Part shown: in pieces, positions 63,222 to 64,000 of the stretch
How positions within the stretch are numbered: the stretch's first letter is position 1
How the letters are laid out: each line of letters opens with the position of its first letter
Program-made: the position numbers and the translations under genes
Assembly (NCBI RefSeq): GCF_029846715.1
Contig: NZ_JARVWW010000005.1
Location: 186,001-250,000 of the forward strand
Source of the DNA: Bradyrhizobium nivariense
GTDB taxonomy: Bacteria > Pseudomonadota > Alphaproteobacteria > Rhizobiales > Xanthobacteraceae
Direction of reading: 5' to 3'
Length of the DNA stretch: 64,000 nt
The notes under the pieces: model-generated
Databases searched by the model: none
The model's input: only the letters and a program-made list of their open reading frames with translations
What the model was told of the DNA's origin: nothing

Positions 63222-63252
63222 ACCATACCTGACACAGGATGTCAGGTATGGT
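63222..63252. promoter_or_regulatory. Perfect 13-bp palindromic operator
   Basis: ACCATACCTGACA (63222-63234) and TGTCAGGTATGGT (63240-63252) around a 5-bp spacer, in the 83-bp space between the WYL regulator and the transferase gene. A palindrome this long in the shared promoter is a strong candidate for the regulator's binding site. Confidence 0.75.
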
Positions 63253-63294
63253 CCGCTACAACGCCATCGCCAGCCGGCCAGATGGAGACCTGCC

Positions 63295-63942
63295 ATGACC
63301 GATCCGAACCGCATCACGCTGTATTATTCGCCGCAAAGCCGCGCCACCGGCACGCGGGTGCTGCTGGAGGAGTTAGGTGCGCCCTACGATCTCCAAATCC
63401 TCAACATGAAGGCCGGCGAGCAGCGCAAGCCGGCCTATCTCGCCATCAACCCGCTCGGCAAGGTGCCGGCGATCCGTCACGGCGGGCAGCTCGTGACCGA
63501 GCAGGTCGCGATCACCATCTATCTCGCCGACCTGTTTCCGCAGGCGGGGCTCACGCCCGCGCTGAACGATCCGCTGCGCGGCCCTTATCTGCGCTGGATC
63601 GCCTATTACGGCGCCTCGTTCGAGCCGGCTCTGATCGACAAGTTCATGCAGCGCGAGCCGGCGCCGATCACGCAATCGCCCTATGCCGACTACGACACCA
63701 TGCTGGGCGCGCTCGAGGCGCGGCTGTCGAAGGGGCCGTATCTGCTCGGCGAACGCATGACGGCCGCGGATGTGTTGTGGGGTGTCGCGTTCAGCTGGAC
63801 CATGATGTTCGGCATCGTGCCGAAGAAGGACGTGTTCGTCCGCTATGCCGAACGCATGACCTCGCGGCCCGCGTTCCAGCGCATCAATGCGGCGGATGAC
63901 GAGATGGCCACGCAGCATGCGGCGGCGGCTGTTGGAGGGTGA
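63295..63942 (+). CDS. Glutathione S-transferase
   Basis: 215 residues. N-terminal thioredoxin-like domain with ITLYYSPQSRATGTRVLLEELGAPYDLQ (catalytic Ser/Tyr region), NPLGKVPAIRHGGQLVTEQVAITIYLADLFP with the cis-Pro, then the helical GST C-domain (LRGPYLRWIAYYGASFEPALIDKFM, KGPYLLGERMTAADVLWGV). GGAGA precedes the ATG. Divergent to the WYL regulator and probably under its control. Probably used in detoxification of electrophiles; substrate unknown. Confidence 0.87.
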   Translation: MTDPNRITLYYSPQSRATGTRVLLEELGAPYDLQILNMKAGEQRKPAYLAINPLGKVPAIRHGGQLVTEQVAITIYLADLFPQAGLTPALNDPLRGPYLRWIAYYGASFEPALIDKFMQREPAPITQSPYADYDTMLGALEARLSKGPYLLGERMTAADVLWGVAFSWTMMFGIVPKKDVFVRYAERMTSRPAFQRINAADDEMATQHAAAAVGG

Positions 63943-63959
63943 ATGATCCGGAGTTGCAG

Positions 63960-64000
63960 ATGACGAAGCCGATGCACACGACCAACTGCTTCAACACCTT
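63960..64000 (+). CDS. Start of a gene cut by the window end, DUF6157-like
   Basis: An open frame begins at ATG 63960, with GGAG 8 bases upstream, and reads MTKPMHTTNCFNT to the window edge. The MHTTNxxNTF opening is like DUF6157 proteins. Only 13 codons are seen. It lies 17 bp after the transferase stop and may share its transcript and the WYL control. Confidence 0.45.
   Translation, partial: MTKPMHTTNCFNT

Overview
The window is high-GC alphaproteobacterial chromosome, and the gene content points to Bradyrhizobium or a close relative. The evidence is an NdvA-type cyclic beta-glucan exporter, an OpgC-type glucan modifier, many FixJ-like regulators, several small secreted Cys/Gly-rich proteins seen mainly in Bradyrhizobiaceae, and intergenic palindromic mosaic repeats. 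I see no rRNA, tRNA or CRISPR array. The organism assignment rests on recognising protein families, not on a search.

From 0.15 to 17.4 kb the window is housekeeping-like: ispH-thrB-rnhA as a tight operon, a peroxiredoxin, a DUF924 gene beside a FadD-type acyl-CoA ligase, a penicillin-binding D,D-carboxypeptidase, ndvA, an ABC substrate-binding protein, a HisE-like pyrophosphatase, a DedA/YqaA-type membrane protein, aspartate ammonia-lyase, and two nitronate monooxygenase paralogues flanking a thioesterase. From 17.5 to 30.6 kb there are hypothetical membrane-anchored and secreted proteins, a membrane protein coupled to a PQQ-type beta-propeller, a large DUF2235 hydrolase overlapping a NarL-type two-component pair, and an AraC regulator.

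From about 30.6 to 49 kb the character changes. This is an accessory region of small orphan genes, lower-GC intergenic stretches and decaying genes. It carries two DUF1254 proteins, a TAXI-like protein with a membrane anchor, DUF992 and Cys-repeat secreted proteins, a lipoprotein hydrolase, two FixJ-like regulators and a sensor kinase with a substrate-binding-protein-like sensor. It also holds frameshifted or truncated remnants of an HlyD fusion protein, an HdeA-like protein, a MATE transporter, an alpha/beta hydrolase and an IS21-type element. The most striking signal is a short motif with core TTGCATAG in six intergenic spots (32.8 to 43.4 kb), each pointing at the nearest downstream gene. 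I read it as a shared promoter or activator site of a small local regulon.

From 49.3 to 64 kb the window is again better conserved: a cyclase/AAA-ATPase/TPR signalling protein, opgC, a DUF2059 protein, a branched-chain-type substrate-binding protein beside an acyl-CoA synthetase, an MFS transporter, an MBL-fold protein, a MetX-like hydrolase with a fatty-acid desaturase, and a WYL regulator divergent from a glutathione S-transferase across a perfect 13-bp palindrome. A further gene starts at the right edge and is cut by the window.
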